A DNA stretch of 5,904 bases from Chloroflexota bacterium (lineage in GTDB: Bacteria > Chloroflexota > Anaerolineae > Aggregatilineales > Phototrophicaceae). Below the pieces are notes generated by a model. It saw only the letters and a list, made by a program, of their open reading frames with translations. It was not told the DNA's origin and did not search any database. Where the stretch lies: NCBI GenBank assembly GCA_010092805.1, contig JAADYY010000400.1, positions 1 through 5,904 on the forward strand. The letters are read 5' to 3'. Positions within the stretch are counted from its first letter, which is position 1. Every line of letters starts with the position of its first letter. A program made the translations under genes and the position numbers. This document shows positions 5,185-5,904 of this stretch, piece by piece.

Positions 5185-5904
5185 GGCGGGGTGCCCGGTG
5201 GGGCGGGGGGGCGAAAACGGCAGTTTGGCGAAGAAGCGGTCGAAATCGATAGTGCGGTCGTTGCGGGTGAGGATCGCGTACAGGGTGCGCAGCAGCGGCA
5301 CCGCGTCGGCGTCGAGTTTGCCCGCCGCGATCAACTGGTCGATCACCGGGACGATCTTGATGACGTTGTCCGCGCCCTCGATGGTCTCGCCGGAAAGTTC
5401 CTCGACCGCATCCTGATAGGCCAGCCCCATCCCCAGCAGCCGCCCCATGCGCGAGTTGCGCCCGCCCTGCGTCGTCACATACAGGTCGCCCGCGCCGGGC
5501 AAGCTGAACACTGACTCCGGGCGACCGCCCATTTTCTCCGTCAAATACGCGATCTCGGCCAGGCTCTGCGCGAAGATCGCGGCGGCGTAGTTGTGCATCT
5601 GCGCCCCGGCGGGGTCGGGTTCCGGCTCTGCTTCGGCCATGCCCGCCGCCAAACTCACGGCCATCGCAAACGGGTTCTTGAGCGCGACCGCGACTTCCAC
5701 GCCGATCATGTCGGTGGAGGTCCAGATGTGGTAATAGGGGGTGGCGAACAGCGCCTGCAACTTCGGCAGAATCTCGGCGTTGCGCGAGACAAACACCACA
5801 CTCGTATCGCGACGCGCGGCCAGCTCGCCCGCAATCGACGGGCCGCCGACCGCTGCGTAATGCACGTGATCGCGCACCGCTGGCGGCAGATGATCGTGCA
5901 GGTA
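5167..5904 (-). CDS. gpsA: Glycerol-3-phosphate dehydrogenase [NAD(P)+], N-terminus beyond window
   Basis: GpsA reduces dihydroxyacetone phosphate to sn-glycerol-3-phosphate, the backbone for phospholipid synthesis, in the cytoplasm. The frame is open to the right edge and 245 residues are visible. Compared with the usual 330-340 aa, the N-terminal NAD(P)-binding Rossmann part, about 90 residues, lies outside; the GTG at 5877 is internal, not a start. Numbering from the edge, AVGGPSIAGELAARR (about 17-31) is the GPS/T-x-A-x-E segment. TSTDMIGVEVAVALKN (62-77) carries the catalytic lysine in ALKN (about 76), HNYAAAIFAQSLAEI is at about 104-118, and LPGAGDLYVTTQGGRN (135-150) is the substrate-binding GxGDL loop, followed by RMGRLLG and IEGADNV. 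The loop after DLYVT is two residues shorter than in E. coli GpsA, and the usual SRN reads GRN. The tail after FFAKL (PFSPPRPTGHPADQPDN) is proline-rich and unconserved. A divergent GpsA paralogue clade is the best reading. Confidence 0.9.
   Translation of the reverse strand, partial: YLHDHLPPAVRDHVHYAAVGGPSIAGELAARRDTSVVFVSRNAEILPKLQALFATPYYHIWTSTDMIGVEVAVALKNPFAMAVSLAAGMAEAEPEPDPAGAQMHNYAAAIFAQSLAEIAYLTEKMGGRPESVFSLPGAGDLYVTTQGGRNSRMGRLLGMGLAYQDAVEELSGETIEGADNVIKIVPVIDQLIAAGKLDADAVPLLRTLYAILTRNDRTIDFDRFFAKLPFSPPRPTGHPADQPDN

Noticed and set aside
5167..5877. gpsA as a complete short gene starting at GTG 5877
   Set aside because: The frame continues upstream to the window edge with sensible codons, and the Rossmann NAD-binding half would be missing. 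The gene is cut by the window, not truncated.

Overview
The window is GC-rich bacterial chromosome carrying mostly housekeeping genes, packed tightly with two AT-richer intergenic islands (about 3339-3561 and 3937-4180). No phage, IS, CRISPR, rRNA or tRNA signature is visible. The strong G/C third-position bias, the GuaA and Xpt sequences and the divergent GpsA would fit a Chloroflexota (Anaerolineae-like) genome. That placement is inference from the look of the proteins, not a search result.

Layout. From right to left on the minus strand, positions 3323 to 1 hold a compact four-gene block: an EthD-family small protein (2997-3323), xanthine phosphoribosyltransferase xpt (2357-2941), GMP synthase guaA (799-2349), and a polytopic membrane protein (808 down to the window edge, partial) whose start overlaps the guaA stop. 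Spacing is 55 bp, then 7 bp, then a 10 bp overlap, so the block is probably one operon. Upstream of it lies an AT-rich leader with a weak promoter candidate. Beyond that, 3562-3936 (minus) encodes a small tail-anchored protein resembling the DUF883/YqjD/ElaB group. It is a well-delimited single-gene unit, with a near-consensus sigma70-type promoter at 3996-4024, an AAAGGA ribosome site, and a strong intrinsic terminator at 3503-3528. Divergently on the plus strand, 4181-5089 encodes a SAM-dependent methyltransferase of the leucine carboxyl methyltransferase-like type. Convergent to it, 5167-5904 (minus) is the C-terminal two thirds of a divergent NAD(P)-dependent glycerol-3-phosphate dehydrogenase (gpsA) that runs off the right edge.

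How the genes work together. Xpt converts xanthine plus PRPP to XMP, and GuaA aminates XMP to GMP, so the two adjacent genes form a complete xanthine-to-GMP salvage route. The roles of the EthD-like protein and of the membrane protein in that block cannot be read from sequence. The membrane protein does not look like the NCS2 xanthine permease that accompanies xpt in Bacillus. The methyltransferase and gpsA appear to be independent units.

I did not find a convincing new biological system. The points most worth a second look are the run-off membrane protein, the unusual gene content of the xpt-guaA block, the altered substrate-loop motif in GpsA, and several short repeats at gene boundaries.
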